A stretch of 64,000 bases of DNA. It comes from Antrihabitans stalagmiti. Lineage in GTDB: Bacteria; Actinomycetota; Actinomycetes; Mycobacteriales; Mycobacteriaceae. Position numbers and translations under genes: made by a program. Numbering within the stretch: the stretch's first letter is position 1; the number at the start of each line of letters is the position of its first letter. The notes beneath the pieces were generated by a model that saw nothing but the letters and a program-made list of their open reading frames with translations, did no database searches and was not told the DNA's origin. Positions 1 to 10,300 of this stretch are shown here, piece by piece. The stretch covers positions 124,001 through 188,000 of the forward strand of contig NZ_JAEMNV010000008.1 in assembly GCF_016482825.1 (NCBI RefSeq). The letters are read 5' to 3'.

Positions 1-1
1 A

Positions 2-604
2 GAGCTCGGCGAGCGGACCGTCCGCAGTGCACTGATCCCACCCCGCCGAGTCCATCGAGTGCTTGCACACGGGGACCGGATGTTGTTCTGCTACTTCGAT
101 CCTGGCTCACCGAGAGCGCGCGGGACGCTCGCGAGGATGGCGAGCATCGAGCACGGGATCGGCTTCGCGCACGACGCGGAATCGGAGTTGATCGCCTCCG
201 CGGAATCTGCGGACCCGGACCCGATGCAGATCCTCGACTGCGCGGGCGGGCGTGTGTCAGCGCCGATCGATGCCCGGATCGTCGAAGCTATCGCGACGCT
301 GCGCGCGAATCCCGGCAGCACCGTCGATGCAGGAGAACTTGCGGCGGCAGTGCATCTTTCGACGTCACGCTTCCTGCATCTGTTCTCCGCGCACGCAGGA
401 ACCAGCTTTCGCCGCTACCGACTGTGGGTGCGGATGGTGCATGTCGGCGCTGCGGTTTCGAAGGGACGCGATCTCACGACTGCGTCAGCGGACGCTGGGT
501 TCGCGAGTCCGTCTCACTTCAGCGACGCGTTCCACACGATGTGCGGTCTGACCGCCACAGCTCTGCTGGCGTCCGGCGCACGGATCGTGTTGCTGGACAG
601 CTGA
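2..604 (+). CDS. AraC-family transcriptional regulator, C-terminal part
   Basis: The reading frame is open to the left window edge, so the 5' end is missing; a GTG at 59 is only an internal candidate start. About 200 residues are visible. The last ~95 carry an AraC/XylS double helix-turn-helix: a first helix pair around the ELAAAVHLSTSRFLHLF stretch and a second ending with GFASPSHFSDAFHTMCG, the usual conserved tail of this fold. The part before it is not recognised and would be an effector or dimerisation domain. It should bind DNA in the cytoplasm; target and ligand are unknown. The family call is firm, the role is not. Confidence 0.8.
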   Translation, partial: ELGERTVRSALIPPRRVHRVLAHGDRMLFCYFDPGSPRARGTLARMASIEHGIGFAHDAESELIASAESADPDPMQILDCAGGRVSAPIDARIVEAIATLRANPGSTVDAGELAAAVHLSTSRFLHLFSAHAGTSFRRYRLWVRMVHVGAAVSKGRDLTTASADAGFASPSHFSDAFHTMCGLTATALLASGARIVLLDS

Positions 605-606
605 CG

Positions 607-780
607 TCAGTCCGCTGTGGACCGTCTTCGAATCTCTTCCTCGAATGCGCTGATCACGCGATCGATCTCGCGGTAGTCCGCGGAGTCGGCGCCTTCGTCG
701 AACCCCGCATCACGGGCTTTTCGAAGGTTGGCCAATCCTGGTTCCAATTCGGCTGTGTCGAGTACTCGCGGATCCTGCAT
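607..780 (-). CDS. small hypothetical protein (57 aa)
   Basis: A 57-residue acidic frame starts at ATG 780 and ends two bases from the convergent AraC-type gene. It has no membrane segment and no signal peptide; the C-terminal half is predicted to be helical and charged (EIDRVISAFEEEIRRRS). The same frame is open further upstream, but longer versions run into the secreted-protein gene and look like chance. I do not recognise it. The size and charge would fit an antitoxin-like or regulatory peptide, but no partner gene is visible, so no function is proposed. Confidence 0.4.
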   Translation of the reverse strand: MQDPRVLDTAELEPGLANLRKARDAGFDEGADSADYREIDRVISAFEEEIRRRSTAD

Positions 781-817
781 GACGTCGATTGTCCTCGTTT
801 TCGAGCGTCGATGGGGC

Positions 818-1345
818 CTAACGGGAGTTCGGAGCGAGCATGCAACGCGGTGGAAGTGGACCAGGGCCGTCCGCTCGCACGAGCACGCTACGCACAGACT
901 TCGGGTCGACACCGGGAAAGTCGATTCGTACGTTGAACTGACCCGGTGCGACGTCGACCGTCGTGGTCCGGTCGCCGTCGGAAGCCGTCACCGTGACCGT
1001 GATCCGCGCCGGGCCGTACTCGAACAACGTTGCGGTGACGCCACGTCCGTCGGTGAACGGGCTCCAGCTGTTTGCCGACGGGCACGCCATCGCGCGACCG
1101 CCGTCGTTGGAATCGGGCAGCGGCGGCGGCGTCCGCGGATACGGCATGGGGACAGGCGTCGGGACCGTCGTGGTTGCCGGGCTGGTCGTGGCTGGTTCGG
1201 TCGTATTCGGTTCGGCGATAGGGGGTTCCGACGGCGGTGTCGGTTCGGCGCTCGCGGGTGCAGATCCGATCAGCGCGACGCCGATCGAGACGGCGACCAC
1301 GGCCGCCGGAACCAAACGAACGGCCGCAGGGACGCGGAACGACAT
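818..1345 (-). CDS. secreted Pro/Thr-rich protein
   Basis: The 175-residue product starts at ATG 1345 with a clear Sec signal peptide: Arg residues near the start, a hydrophobic core of about 18 residues, then an ASA cleavage site near residue 36. The mature part opens with a long Pro/Thr/Glu-rich linker (about residues 38-75), followed by a roughly 90-residue compact domain containing Cys84 and a C-terminal Cys, which could form a disulfide. The linker suggests a domain held away from the membrane in the cell envelope. No catalytic motif is recognised. It lies downstream of the ABC exporter gene on the same strand, across a 94-base gap. Confidence 0.7.
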   Translation of the reverse strand: MSFRVPAAVRLVPAAVVAVSIGVALIGSAPASAEPTPPSEPPIAEPNTTEPATTSPATTTVPTPVPMPYPRTPPPLPDSNDGGRAMACPSANSWSPFTDGRGVTATLFEYGPARITVTVTASDGDRTTTVDVAPGQFNVRIDFPGVDPKSVRSVLVRADGPGPLPPRCMLAPNSR

Positions 1346-1439
1346 GTACGACTCCAATCGGCCCATAAAACGAGAGTGCGCGCAGACACGCAACACGTCA
1401 ACTTTCACAACTGCAATCGCCGAACGGACTTTCGCGCTG

Positions 1440-3293
1440 CTACTTGTCCACGGTAACCGGCGAAAGCCGCCACGGACCGTCACCTTCGAGCTCGAGCATC
1501 TGCGTGTGGTGCTGATCGACCGTACTGCGGTGCGCGACGCTCACCAAGATCAGCTCGGGCACCTCTTCACGCACCAGTTTGTAGAGTGCGTACTCGAGTC
1601 CCTCGTCGACGGCCGACGTCGCCTCATCGAGGAAAACCAGCTTCGGCTTGATCAACAGAATGCGCGCAAAAGCGACACGCTGCTGCTCACCCGGAGACAG
1701 GATCTTGGCCCAGTCCTCTTCTTCGTCCAGGCGGTTCGCGATGTGGCCGAGGCTGACCTTGTCGAGAGTCGCGCGCAATACCTCGTCCGAAATGTCTTCC
1801 GGCTTGGCGGGATACGCGATCGTCGTGCGCAGATCACCGAGCGGTAGGTATGGGATCTGCGACAGGAAGAGCGTTTCGACGCTGTCAGGACGCTTGATTG
1901 AGCCGTCGCCGAACGGCCACATCTGGGCCAGTGTGCGCAGGAGAGTGGTCTTTCCACTGCCGGATGCACCCTTGACGACGAGCGCGTCGCCGGCGGTCAG
2001 TCGCAGGTTGAGGTTGTCGATGAGAACTTCACCGTCAGGCTTGCGGACATCGATGTTGTCCGCTTCCAACGCATCGTCGAGTTCGGTCATCGTGATCTTC
2101 GGCAAATCGCGTGACTTGCTGTTCGCAACCAAAAGACCGTTGAGACGAATCAACGACGCGCGATAGGCGGCGAAGTCGTCATACGCCTCACGGAAGAAGG
2201 ACAGCGAATCGTGGACCGCGCCGAATGCGCGGGAAGTCTGCGAGATGTCACCGAAGGTTATTTCGCCCGCGAACAAGCGCGGACCCTGCAGGATCAGCGG
2301 GAACAGCTCGGCTGTCTGATTGACGGTGAGGTTCCAGCCTTGGAATTTCAGCGTTCGGAACACGATGTGCCAGTAGTTCTTGATCACCTTTGCGAAGCGT
2401 GTGAACAAGCCGTTTCGCTCGACGCCTTCGCCACGATAGAAGGCGACGTTCTCGGCGCTGTCACGAAGGCGGACCAATGCATACCGGAAGTTGGCGTTGA
2501 GGCGTTCGTTGAGGAAGTTCAGCTTGATGAGTGGGTTACCGATCCAGAACGCAACCACCGTCGTCACCAGCACGTAAATGATGACAAGGAACATCATCGC
2601 GCGAGGCATCGTCCACCCGAACATGTTTACGGGGCCGGACAGATCCCACAGGATCTTCGTGAACGAGACAACTGTGACGATTGCCGAAACAGCGCCGAAC
2701 GACAGCGTGCGCGACGTCTGGACGAAGTCGAGCGTGTCCTGCTGGATTCGCTGATCGGGGTTGTCGATCGGCTCCGAGATGAACCGGCCTCGGTAGTAGG
2801 CCTGGCCGTCCAACCAGTCGGTCGCGACGCGCTCGGTGAGCCAGACACGCCAGCGAATGTCGAACCATTGCCCTAGCCAGAAGTCGACGAGAACCCTGAC
2901 GACATGGATGGTCGCGAGCACGGCGAACACCACAACAGCGTTCCAGAACGCCGACTTTGCACCTTCCAGAGCTGCGGCGTCACCCGCTGCAAACGCCTGG
3001 GCGCCGAATTGCATGGACGTGTACTGGTCGTTGCTCCAATACGAGAACAGCACCGACATCCGGACGCCGAACAACGTGGAGAAGAGCAGGATCCCGAGTA
3101 AGGCGTAGACCTTCCAGCTGTCGCGACTCGAGAAATAGGGTCCAGCGACGTTCCAGAAGTCACGGCCCCACTTCGTGAACCTCAACAACAGCGCGACAAC
3201 GATCAGGAAGATCGGCGCAGTGATCGCGAAAGCCTTCAGTATCCAGAACAGGCTCTGAACGACCTCGCTGCTCCAGTCGACGCTGGTTTCCAT
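1440..3293 (-). CDS. SbmA/BacA-type ABC transporter, fused permease and ATPase
   Basis: The 617-residue half-transporter has a membrane domain (about 1-390) of the SbmA/BacA type followed by an ATP-binding domain. Visible ATPase motifs are Walker A GASGSGKTT (442-450), signature LSPGEQQRV (532-540), Walker B LVFLDEA (552-558) and the switch His588. The signature LSPGEQ replaces LSGGQ, which is typical of this subfamily. It matches the layout I recall for M. tuberculosis Rv1819c (639 aa), reported to import cobalamin and hydrophilic peptides; bacterial relatives take up bleomycin and antimicrobial peptides. It should act as a homodimer in the cytoplasmic membrane. Substrate here is inferred only from family. 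Confidence 0.85.
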   Translation of the reverse strand: METSVDWSSEVVQSLFWILKAFAITAPIFLIVVALLLRFTKWGRDFWNVAGPYFSSRDSWKVYALLGILLFSTLFGVRMSVLFSYWSNDQYTSMQFGAQAFAAGDAAALEGAKSAFWNAVVVFAVLATIHVVRVLVDFWLGQWFDIRWRVWLTERVATDWLDGQAYYRGRFISEPIDNPDQRIQQDTLDFVQTSRTLSFGAVSAIVTVVSFTKILWDLSGPVNMFGWTMPRAMMFLVIIYVLVTTVVAFWIGNPLIKLNFLNERLNANFRYALVRLRDSAENVAFYRGEGVERNGLFTRFAKVIKNYWHIVFRTLKFQGWNLTVNQTAELFPLILQGPRLFAGEITFGDISQTSRAFGAVHDSLSFFREAYDDFAAYRASLIRLNGLLVANSKSRDLPKITMTELDDALEADNIDVRKPDGEVLIDNLNLRLTAGDALVVKGASGSGKTTLLRTLAQMWPFGDGSIKRPDSVETLFLSQIPYLPLGDLRTTIAYPAKPEDISDEVLRATLDKVSLGHIANRLDEEEDWAKILSPGEQQRVAFARILLIKPKLVFLDEATSAVDEGLEYALYKLVREEVPELILVSVAHRSTVDQHHTQMLELEGDGPWRLSPVTVDK

Positions 3294-3382
3294 ACAGGTC
3301 CCCCATCAGGGCGAATAGCTAACGGCGGCAAAGCTGGCGAAGTCTAACCCGCCGCAACGCGTCTCGCGCGACGAGGGCGCTG

Positions 3383-3402
3383 AGGGCGCTGCGCGCCTCG
3401 TG
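3383..3402. repeat. 20-base dispersed repeat, copy 1
   Basis: The 20 bases AGGGCGCTGCGCGCCTCGTG occur here and again, identically, at 55522-55541. Both copies are intergenic and lie just beyond gene ends. This copy runs directly into the hairpin at 3397-3442. Confidence 0.8.
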
Positions 3403-3442
3403 AGTCCTTTCGGAGGGCGGGACCGCCGAAAAGACTCACGAG
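3397..3442. terminator. long hairpin after tesB, likely terminator
   Basis: The arms CTCGTGAGTCCTTTCGG (3397-3413) and CCGAAAAGACTCACGAG (3426-3442) pair over 17 positions with one mismatch, leaving a 12-base loop. The hairpin begins 12 bases beyond the tesB stop and precedes the next gene on the same strand. There is no T-run, as is common for high-GC actinomycete terminators. It may also be a mobile palindromic repeat. Confidence 0.65.
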
Positions 3443-3454
3443 CGGCGAAGCCGC

Positions 3455-4333
3455 CTACGGCTTCCGAGGGAAGTGGCGAATCAAGCCCTCTTGGACGACA
3501 GTCGCGAGCAACTCGCCTTCCAGCGAGAAGTAGCGGCCCGTACCGAGACCTCGGGAACCGGCGGCAACCGGTGATTCCGTCGCGTAGAGGGCCCAGTCGT
3601 CGAACCGGAACGGCCTGTGGAACCAGATCGAATGGTTGACGGTGGCAGCGACGATTCGGTCGTGCCCCCACGACAGACCGTGGGTCGTGATGATCGAGTC
3701 GAGCACCGTCGTATCCGACGAATAGCCCATGATCGCAACGTGAATAAGTGGGTCCTCGGGCAGATCACCGTCGGCCTTCATCCAGACCCGGTTGTGATTG
3801 AGTCGTTCGCCGGTGCCCTTCATGATCCACGCGGGATCGTTCGCGTAGCGCATGTCGATCGGCTTCAACGCATTGACGAACATCTGCAGCCGGTCCTCGT
3901 AGCCGACGAAATGATCGCCCAGCGGCGGCAACACATCCGGATACGGCACGTCGGGCACCTCGACAGCGTGCTCGAGACCCTTCGTCCAGTCCTGGAACGC
4001 GGCGAGCATGACGAACAGGTCGACCCCGTTCTGACGCGCGGTCACCATTCGATTCGCAAATGCGCGCCCGTCGCGCTGCCGGGTCACGTGATAGGTGATG
4101 GGCAACTTGACGTCGCCACCGCGGATGAAGTGCGCGTTGATCGCGTGCACCGGCCGACCCGCTCCGACCGTCCGGCCCGCAGCCATCATCGCTTGCGACA
4201 CGAGCTGACCGCCGAACGTCCGGCTACCGACCGGTCCGAGGTGCTGTCCGAGAAATACGTCCTCGTCGACCTGTTCCAGTTCGAGCAGTTCGAGCAAGGT
4301 CTCGAGATCGGTCTTCGGCCGAACAGCGGTCAC
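3455..4333 (-). CDS. tesB: acyl-CoA thioesterase II
   Basis: The product (292 aa, GTG start) is a double-hotdog thioesterase that hydrolyses acyl-CoA to free fatty acid and CoA. It carries the N-terminal GGQLVSQAMMAA motif, and the E. coli TesB catalytic residues Asp204, Thr228 and Gln278 line up with Asp207, Thr231 and Gln281 here (constant offset of three). Length matches the family (about 286-300). It starts 28 bases after pyk on the same strand, so the two are probably co-transcribed; I recall a pykA-tesB neighbourhood in Mycobacterium too. Preferred chain length cannot be read from sequence. Confidence 0.93.
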   Translation of the reverse strand: MTAVRPKTDLETLLELLELEQVDEDVFLGQHLGPVGSRTFGGQLVSQAMMAAGRTVGAGRPVHAINAHFIRGGDVKLPITYHVTRQRDGRAFANRMVTARQNGVDLFVMLAAFQDWTKGLEHAVEVPDVPYPDVLPPLGDHFVGYEDRLQMFVNALKPIDMRYANDPAWIMKGTGERLNHNRVWMKADGDLPEDPLIHVAIMGYSSDTTVLDSIITTHGLSWGHDRIVAATVNHSIWFHRPFRFDDWALYATESPVAAGSRGLGTGRYFSLEGELLATVVQEGLIRHFPRKP

Positions 4334-4361
4334 AACACTCCCGTCACTCCGGTTGCCCGGC

Positions 4362-5780
4362 TCAGTAGTCCCCTTCGCCGATCCGATGAACGTGGATCAG
4401 GTTTGTCGAGCCTACTGTCCCGGGTGGTGAGCCCGCGACGATGACAACGAGGTCGCCGATCTCGTAACGCTCGAGTTCGAGCAGCGACTGATCGACCTGG
4501 CCGATCATGGCGTCGGTGCTTTCGACCCGGGGTACGAGAAACGTTTCGGTGCCCCACGTCAGCGCCAGCTGACTGCGGACCTCGGGCAGCGGTGTGAAGG
4601 CAAGCAACGGGAGGTTCGTGTGCAGCCGAGCGAGCCGGCGCAACGTGTCGCCCGACTGGGTGAAAGCGACCAGAGCCTTGGCGTTGAGCCGCTCGCCGAT
4701 ATCGCGAGCGGCGTAGGAGATGACGCCACGCTTCGTGCGCGGCACGTGGGTCAGCGGAGGCACCCGCGTCGAATCCGTTTCGACGGCCTGGACGATCCGC
4801 GCCATCGTGCGCACCGTCTCCATCACGTACTTGCCGACCGACGTCTCGCCCGACAGCATCACCGCGTCGGCACCATCGAGGACGGCGTTGGCCACGTCGG
4901 AGGCTTCGGCGCGGGTCGGTCGCGAGTTCTCGATCATCGATTCGAGCATCTGCGTCGCGACGATCACCGGCTTCGCGTTCTCGCGAGCCATCTGGATCGC
5001 ACGCTTCTGCACCAACGGCACCTGCTCGAGCGGCAGTTCGACACCGAGATCGCCGCGAGCGACCATCACCGCATCGAACGCGAGGACGATCGCCTCGAGA
5101 TTGTCGATCGCCTCTGGCTTCTCGAGTTTCGCGATCACCGGGATCCGACGGTCGACGCGATCCATGACCTCGTGAACGAGTTCGATATCGGCCGGCGAGC
5201 GGACGAAGGACAGCGCGATGAAGTCCACTCCCAACCGCAGCGCGAACTCGAGGTCCTCGATGTCTTTCTCTGACATCGCAGGCACGGACACGTCCATACC
5301 TGGCAGCGAGACGCCCTTGTTGTTGCTGACGGGTCCGCCTTCGGTCACCCGACAGACGACGTCGTTGCCGTCAACGGACTCGACGACGAGGCCGACCTTG
5401 CCGTCGTCGACGAGCAGTCTGTCGCCGGCTTTCGCGTCCTCTGCCAGCTGTTTGTAGGTCGTGGACACACGATCGTGGGTGCCGTCGCACTCGTCGACGG
5501 TGATGCGGACCTGTTCTCCGCTTTCCCACACCGTGCGGCCCTCGGCGAAGCGGCCGAGACGAATCTTCGGGCCTTGCAGGTCGGCAAGAATGCCGACAGC
5601 GCGGCCGGTCACGTCGGACGCGGCCCTCACGCGGTCGTAGTTGGCCTTGTGGTCTGGGTAGTCACCATGGCTGAAGTTGAGACGTGCAACGTCCATACCG
5701 GCCTCGACTAGCTCCCGGATACGTTCGTCGGTAGCGGTTGCAGGGCCGAGCGTGCAGACAATCTTGGTCCGTCGGGTCAC
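4362..5780 (-). CDS. pyk: pyruvate kinase
   Basis: This 472-residue enzyme converts phosphoenolpyruvate and ADP to pyruvate and ATP, the last step of glycolysis. It begins TRRTKIVCTLGPA and contains the KLEKPEAIDNLEAI strand, the MVARGDLGVELP metal/substrate region and the ATQMLESM helix. The C-terminal allosteric domain is complete (ends in the GSTNLIHVHRIG strand). I chose GTG 5780 because the family starts just before the TKIVCT motif; the frame stays open upstream for 60 more codons, but that part has no family match. It leads a probable pyk-tesB operon. Confidence 0.97.
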   Translation of the reverse strand: MTRRTKIVCTLGPATATDERIRELVEAGMDVARLNFSHGDYPDHKANYDRVRAASDVTGRAVGILADLQGPKIRLGRFAEGRTVWESGEQVRITVDECDGTHDRVSTTYKQLAEDAKAGDRLLVDDGKVGLVVESVDGNDVVCRVTEGGPVSNNKGVSLPGMDVSVPAMSEKDIEDLEFALRLGVDFIALSFVRSPADIELVHEVMDRVDRRIPVIAKLEKPEAIDNLEAIVLAFDAVMVARGDLGVELPLEQVPLVQKRAIQMARENAKPVIVATQMLESMIENSRPTRAEASDVANAVLDGADAVMLSGETSVGKYVMETVRTMARIVQAVETDSTRVPPLTHVPRTKRGVISYAARDIGERLNAKALVAFTQSGDTLRRLARLHTNLPLLAFTPLPEVRSQLALTWGTETFLVPRVESTDAMIGQVDQSLLELERYEIGDLVVIVAGSPPGTVGSTNLIHVHRIGEGDY

Positions 5781-5842
5781 GGAACGAGCGTAGTCCAGCA
5801 TCCGGTCCCGCGTCGTGAAGGACGAAGGGTCACAGGTACCTC

Positions 5843-7351
5843 TTACCGGCTCACTGCCAACGGCAGCGCGGTCGGATGGACGGGAGCAGGCAATTCGGAG
5901 TGGCCCATCAGGTAGGTGTCGACGCCCTGAGCTGCCGAACGACCCTCCGCGATCGCCCACACCACAAGGGAGGCACCGCGATGAGCGTCACCACACACGA
6001 ATACTCCGGGCACCGTCGTCTGGTAGTCGGGACCGCAGGACAGCACGCCGCGACGATTCAACGACAACCCGTACTCGTCCAGCAGTGCCATATGCTCGAC
6101 GCCGTCGAAGCCGATTGCGAAAAGCGCCATATCGCAGGGCAATTCGACTTCTTCACCGATCGGCACGATCGACCTGCGGCCGTCGGCGTCGCGTTTGACC
6201 TCGACCTCCGCAAGCACCATTGCTCGAAGATTGCCACCCTCGTCGCCGACGAACCTGCGAACGGCGACCTGATAGCGACGAACCCCACCTTCGGCATGCG
6301 CGGGCGAGGTGCGCAGCACGAGTGGCCATGCCGGCCACGGTGATCGCGCGTCATCGCGCTCCGACGGAGGCTCGGGGTTGTAGTCGAGTTGTGTGACGGA
6401 CGCAGCACCCTGGCGATGGGCAGTACCGAGGCAATCGGCACCGGTATCGCCGCCGCCGATGATGACGACATGCTTGCCGTGCGCGCTGAGCGGCGTGGGT
6501 CCGTCGCCTTCGCCTTCGCGATTCGACGGCACGAGGTGCGACATCGCGAGGTGCACCCCCTGCAGGTCGCGACCGGGGATCGAGTCGTCGTCGCGGGCGC
6601 GTAGCGCGCCGACGGCCAACACGACGGCGTCGTACTGCTCGCTCAAGGTCTCGACCCGAACATCAACTCCGACTTCGCATTCGATGACGAAATGGGTACC
6701 TTCCGCACGCATTTGCGACAGTCGCTGATCGAGTACCGACTTGTCGAGCTTGAAGGCCGGGATGCCGTAACGAAGGAGTCCACCGAGTCGGTCGTCGCGC
6801 TCGTACACGGTGACATCGTGCCCAGCACGGGTAAGTTGTTGCGCCGCAGCGAGTCCCGCCGGACCCGATCCGACGACGGCGACCTTCTTGCCGGTGTTGA
6901 TCGTCGGCAACTGCGGCGTGATCGTTCCCGCCTCCCACGCGGTGTCGGCGATCGCCTGCTCGATGCGCTTGATCGTGACGCTGCCGCCTGTGTCGTTCTC
7001 CGCGATCGACAACACACACGCCGCCTCGCACGGGGCCGGACACACTCGTCCCGTGAACTCGGGAAAGTTGTTGGTCGCGTGCAACCGATCGATCGCAGCA
7101 TCCCACCTGCCGCGGCGGGCTAGATCGTTCCATTCGGGTATCAGATTGCCGAGCGGGCATCCCGAAGATCCACTGTGGCAGAACGGAATACCACAATCCA
7201 TGCAGCGACGAGCCTGGACGGAGACCTCACGGTTCCGCTCGACGGGTGGTTGGTCGGCGTAGATCTCCCGCCAGTCGTGAATGCGCTCGCTCGCAGGCCG
7301 CTTCGGCGCGTCCTTCTTCCGAATGTGCAGGAACCCCTGTGGATCAGGCAC
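5843..7351 (-). CDS. gltD: glutamate synthase small subunit
   Basis: GltD passes electrons from NADPH through FAD and iron-sulphur clusters to GltB. The 502-residue product has the N-terminal Cys clusters [20 protein letters not shown] and CPAPCEAAC, an FAD fold [10 protein letters not shown] and an NADPH fold [10 protein letters not shown]. The chosen start is GTG 7351, giving [13 protein letters not shown] as in relatives; it overlaps the gltB stop by eight bases (GTGCCTGA), indicating translational coupling. The start, cofactor sites and C-terminus all look intact. Confidence 0.96.
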   Translation of the reverse strand: MPDPQGFLHIRKKDAPKRPASERIHDWREIYADQPPVERNREVSVQARRCMDCGIPFCHSGSSGCPLGNLIPEWNDLARRGRWDAAIDRLHATNNFPEFTGRVCPAPCEAACVLSIAENDTGGSVTIKRIEQAIADTAWEAGTITPQLPTINTGKKVAVVGSGPAGLAAAQQLTRAGHDVTVYERDDRLGGLLRYGIPAFKLDKSVLDQRLSQMRAEGTHFVIECEVGVDVRVETLSEQYDAVVLAVGALRARDDDSIPGRDLQGVHLAMSHLVPSNREGEGDGPTPLSAHGKHVVIIGGGDTGADCLGTAHRQGAASVTQLDYNPEPPSERDDARSPWPAWPLVLRTSPAHAEGGVRRYQVAVRRFVGDEGGNLRAMVLAEVEVKRDADGRRSIVPIGEEVELPCDMALFAIGFDGVEHMALLDEYGLSLNRRGVLSCGPDYQTTVPGVFVCGDAHRGASLVVWAIAEGRSAAQGVDTYLMGHSELPAPVHPTALPLAVSR

Positions 7352-10300
7352 GTGCAGCCTCCATGATCGCGGCCTCGACATCGCGTCCCTCGGCCTTGGC
7401 AACTCGGGTCGCCCTCAGTACGCGCTTGTAGTCGGTCGGCATCACCTTGCAGAAGCTTCGCGAGCGTCGCGGCCAGTCGGCAAGGATCGATTCCGCCAGC
7501 GCGGATCCGGTCCAACGGTGATGCTTCACAACAACATCGCGCAACCACCTCAGATCGTCGGCATCCGGTGCATCCAGTTCGACCATTGCCGGATTCACCG
7601 CCGACGGATCAAGGCCGAGCACGTAGGCAATGCCACCGGACATACCGGCTGCAATGTTGCGTCCGGTCGGTCCGAGCACGACGACCCTGCCGCCTGTCAT
7701 GTATTCGCACGCATGATCGCCGACGCCTTCGACGACCGCAGTCGCGCCGGAGTTGCGTGCACAGAACCGCTCCCCCGCGCGACCCCGCAGGAACACCTCA
7801 CCGGACGTCGCGCCGTACAGGACCGTGTTGCCCGCGATCACGTTGGCCTCGGCCACGATCGGAGCATCGGCGTGTGGACGGACGACCACCCGACCACCCG
7901 AAAGTCCCTTGCCGACATAGTCGTTCGCGTCGCCGACCAGATCGAGCGTGATACCGGGTGGCAGGAAGGCGCCGAGCGACTGCCCAGCAGAGCCGGTGAG
8001 CGTGATCCGAATCGTGTCGTCGGTCAGCCCGGATGCGCCGTAGCGACGGGTGACCTCTGCGCCCAACAGCGTTCCGACAGTGCGATTCACGTTCCGCACG
8101 GGCAGGTCGAGGCGCAGCGGACGCGCGTCCTCCAACGCGCTCGCAGCGAGTTGAATCAGCGTCTGATCGAGTGCGAACACCAGCCCGTGATCCTGGGTCC
8201 GGGTGCGGCGGCGTTGGGGCATCGGTTGACCCTCTGCGTCGACCGGAACGTGGAAGACAGGGGTTAGATCGAGACCTCGACTCTTCCAATGGGCGATGCC
8301 GTCGGCGGTGTCGAGCGCATCGGCGTGACCGACCGCCTCGTCGATGGACCGGAAGCCCAATTGCGCCAGGTACTTCCGCACATCCTCGGCAATGAAACGG
8401 AAGAAGTCTTCGACGAATTCCGGTTTGCCGGTGAAACGCTTGCGCAGCTCTGGATTCTGCGTTGCGACACCGACCGGGCAGGTGTCGAGATGGCAGACGC
8501 GCATCATGATGCACCCCGCCACCACCAAAGGTGCTGTGGAGAAGCCGAACTCCTCGGCACCGAGCAGTGCCGCGACTATCACGTCCCGTCCGGTGCGCAG
8601 GCCACCATCGCACTGGACCGTCACGCGATCGCGAAGTCCGTTGAGTACCAACGTCTGCTGAGCATCGGCAAGCCCGATTTCCCACGGTGCGCCTGCGTGC
8701 TTGAGCGAGGTCAAGGGCGACGCCCCGGTGCCGCCGTCGTGACCGGAGATCAGCACGACGTCCGCGTGCGCCTTACTGACGCCCGCTGCGACCGTACCGA
8801 CGCCGACCGAGCTGACCAGCTTCACGTGTACCCGAGCGTTGTGGTTCGCGTTCTTGAGATCGTGAATCAGCTGCGCGAGGTCTTCGATCGAATAGATGTC
8901 GTGATGTGGTGGCGGACTTATCAAACCGACACCCGGCGTCGAGTGTCGCGTCTTCGCGATCGTCGGATACACCTTGAACGCCGGAAGTTGCCCACCCTCA
9001 CCGGGTTTAGCGCCCTGGGCCATCTTGATCTGAATATCAGTCGCGTTGACGAGGTAGTCGCTGGTGACTCCGAATCTGCCGCTGGCTACCTGCTTGACGG
9101 CGCTCCGCCGCTGCGGGTCGTACAACCGGTCGGTGTCCTCGCCGCCCTCACCCGAATTGGAGCGTCCGCCAAGTCGATTCATTGCGATCGCCATCGTCTC
9201 GTGCGCCTCCGCCGAGATCGATCCGTAGCTCATCGCTCCCGTGTTGAACCGCTTGACGATCTCGGCGACCGGCTCGACCTCGTCCAGCGGCACCGGCTCA
9301 CGCAGCCCTTCCCGGAAGCCGAACAGTCCGCGCAGTGTGCCGCCTTCCGCCGAGAGTTGGTCCACCTGTTCGCTGTACTTCGCGAACACCTCGCTGCGAC
9401 CGGTCCGCGTCGCATGCTGCAACAGAAAGACCGTTTCGGGTGTGAACAGGTGCAGCTCGCCTTCGCGGCGGAACTGATACTCACCACCCACATCGAGCCC
9501 GCGATGCACAACCGCGGTCGGGTTGTCGGGAAATGCCCTGCGGTGGCGCAATTTCACCTCTTCGGCCAACACGTCGAGACCGACTCCGCCGAGCTGACTG
9601 ACTGTGCCGGTGAAGTATTCGTCGACCAACTCGCGATCGAGCCCGATCGCCTCGAACGCCTGCGCACTCGTGTACGACGCCACCGTCGAGATGCCCATCT
9701 TCGACATCACCTTGAGGACACCCTTGCCGAGCGCGACCAGATAGTTCCGCGTCGCGACGCTCCGCTCGACACCGGTGAGTTCGCCGCTCGAGATCAGATC
9801 TTCGATCGTTTCCATTGCGAGGTAAGGGTTCACAGCCGCGGCGCCGAAACCGATCAGCATCGCGACATGATGCACCTCGCGCGCATCCCCTGACTCGACG
9901 ACGACCGCAACCTGGGTCCGCTCCTTGGTCCGTACGAGGTGGTGATGGACCGCGGAGATCGCCAACAGCGACGGTATCGGCGCTCGACTGTGGTCGGAAT
10001 CTCGGTCCGACAACACGATGGTTCGGAACCCGGCCGCAATCGCTTCGCTTGCGCTGATCCGCAATTCGTCGAGCGCCTCGGCAAGCCCTTCGCTTCCGCG
10101 TTCCACGTCGTAGAGGGTCCGCAGGACGGTCGCAGCGTGACCGGGATGGTCACCGTCGTCGTTGATGTGAATGAGCTTGCCGAGTTCGTCGTTGTCGAGC
10201 ACGGGCCACGGCAACACGATCTGTCGGCACGATGCCGGCGTCGGTTCGAGTAGGTTCTGCTCCGGCCCCATCACCCGGCGCAGCGACGTCACGATCTCTT

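Noticed and set aside
3306-3671. Frame across the tesB hairpin region
   Set aside because: It is made of the hairpin and tesB antisense; no start signal.
5831-5846. AGGTACCT palindrome near the gltD stop
   Set aside because: Eight bases only; expected by chance at this scale and with no promoter next to it.
5781-5960. N-terminal extension of pyk by 60 codons
   Set aside because: No family match, overlaps the gltD end; the usual start is just before TKIVCTLGPA.
8289-9893. Long rightward frame opposite gltB (534 codons)
   Set aside because: It is the antisense shadow of a complete, motif-rich gltB; the composition is Arg/Asp-heavy with no family match.
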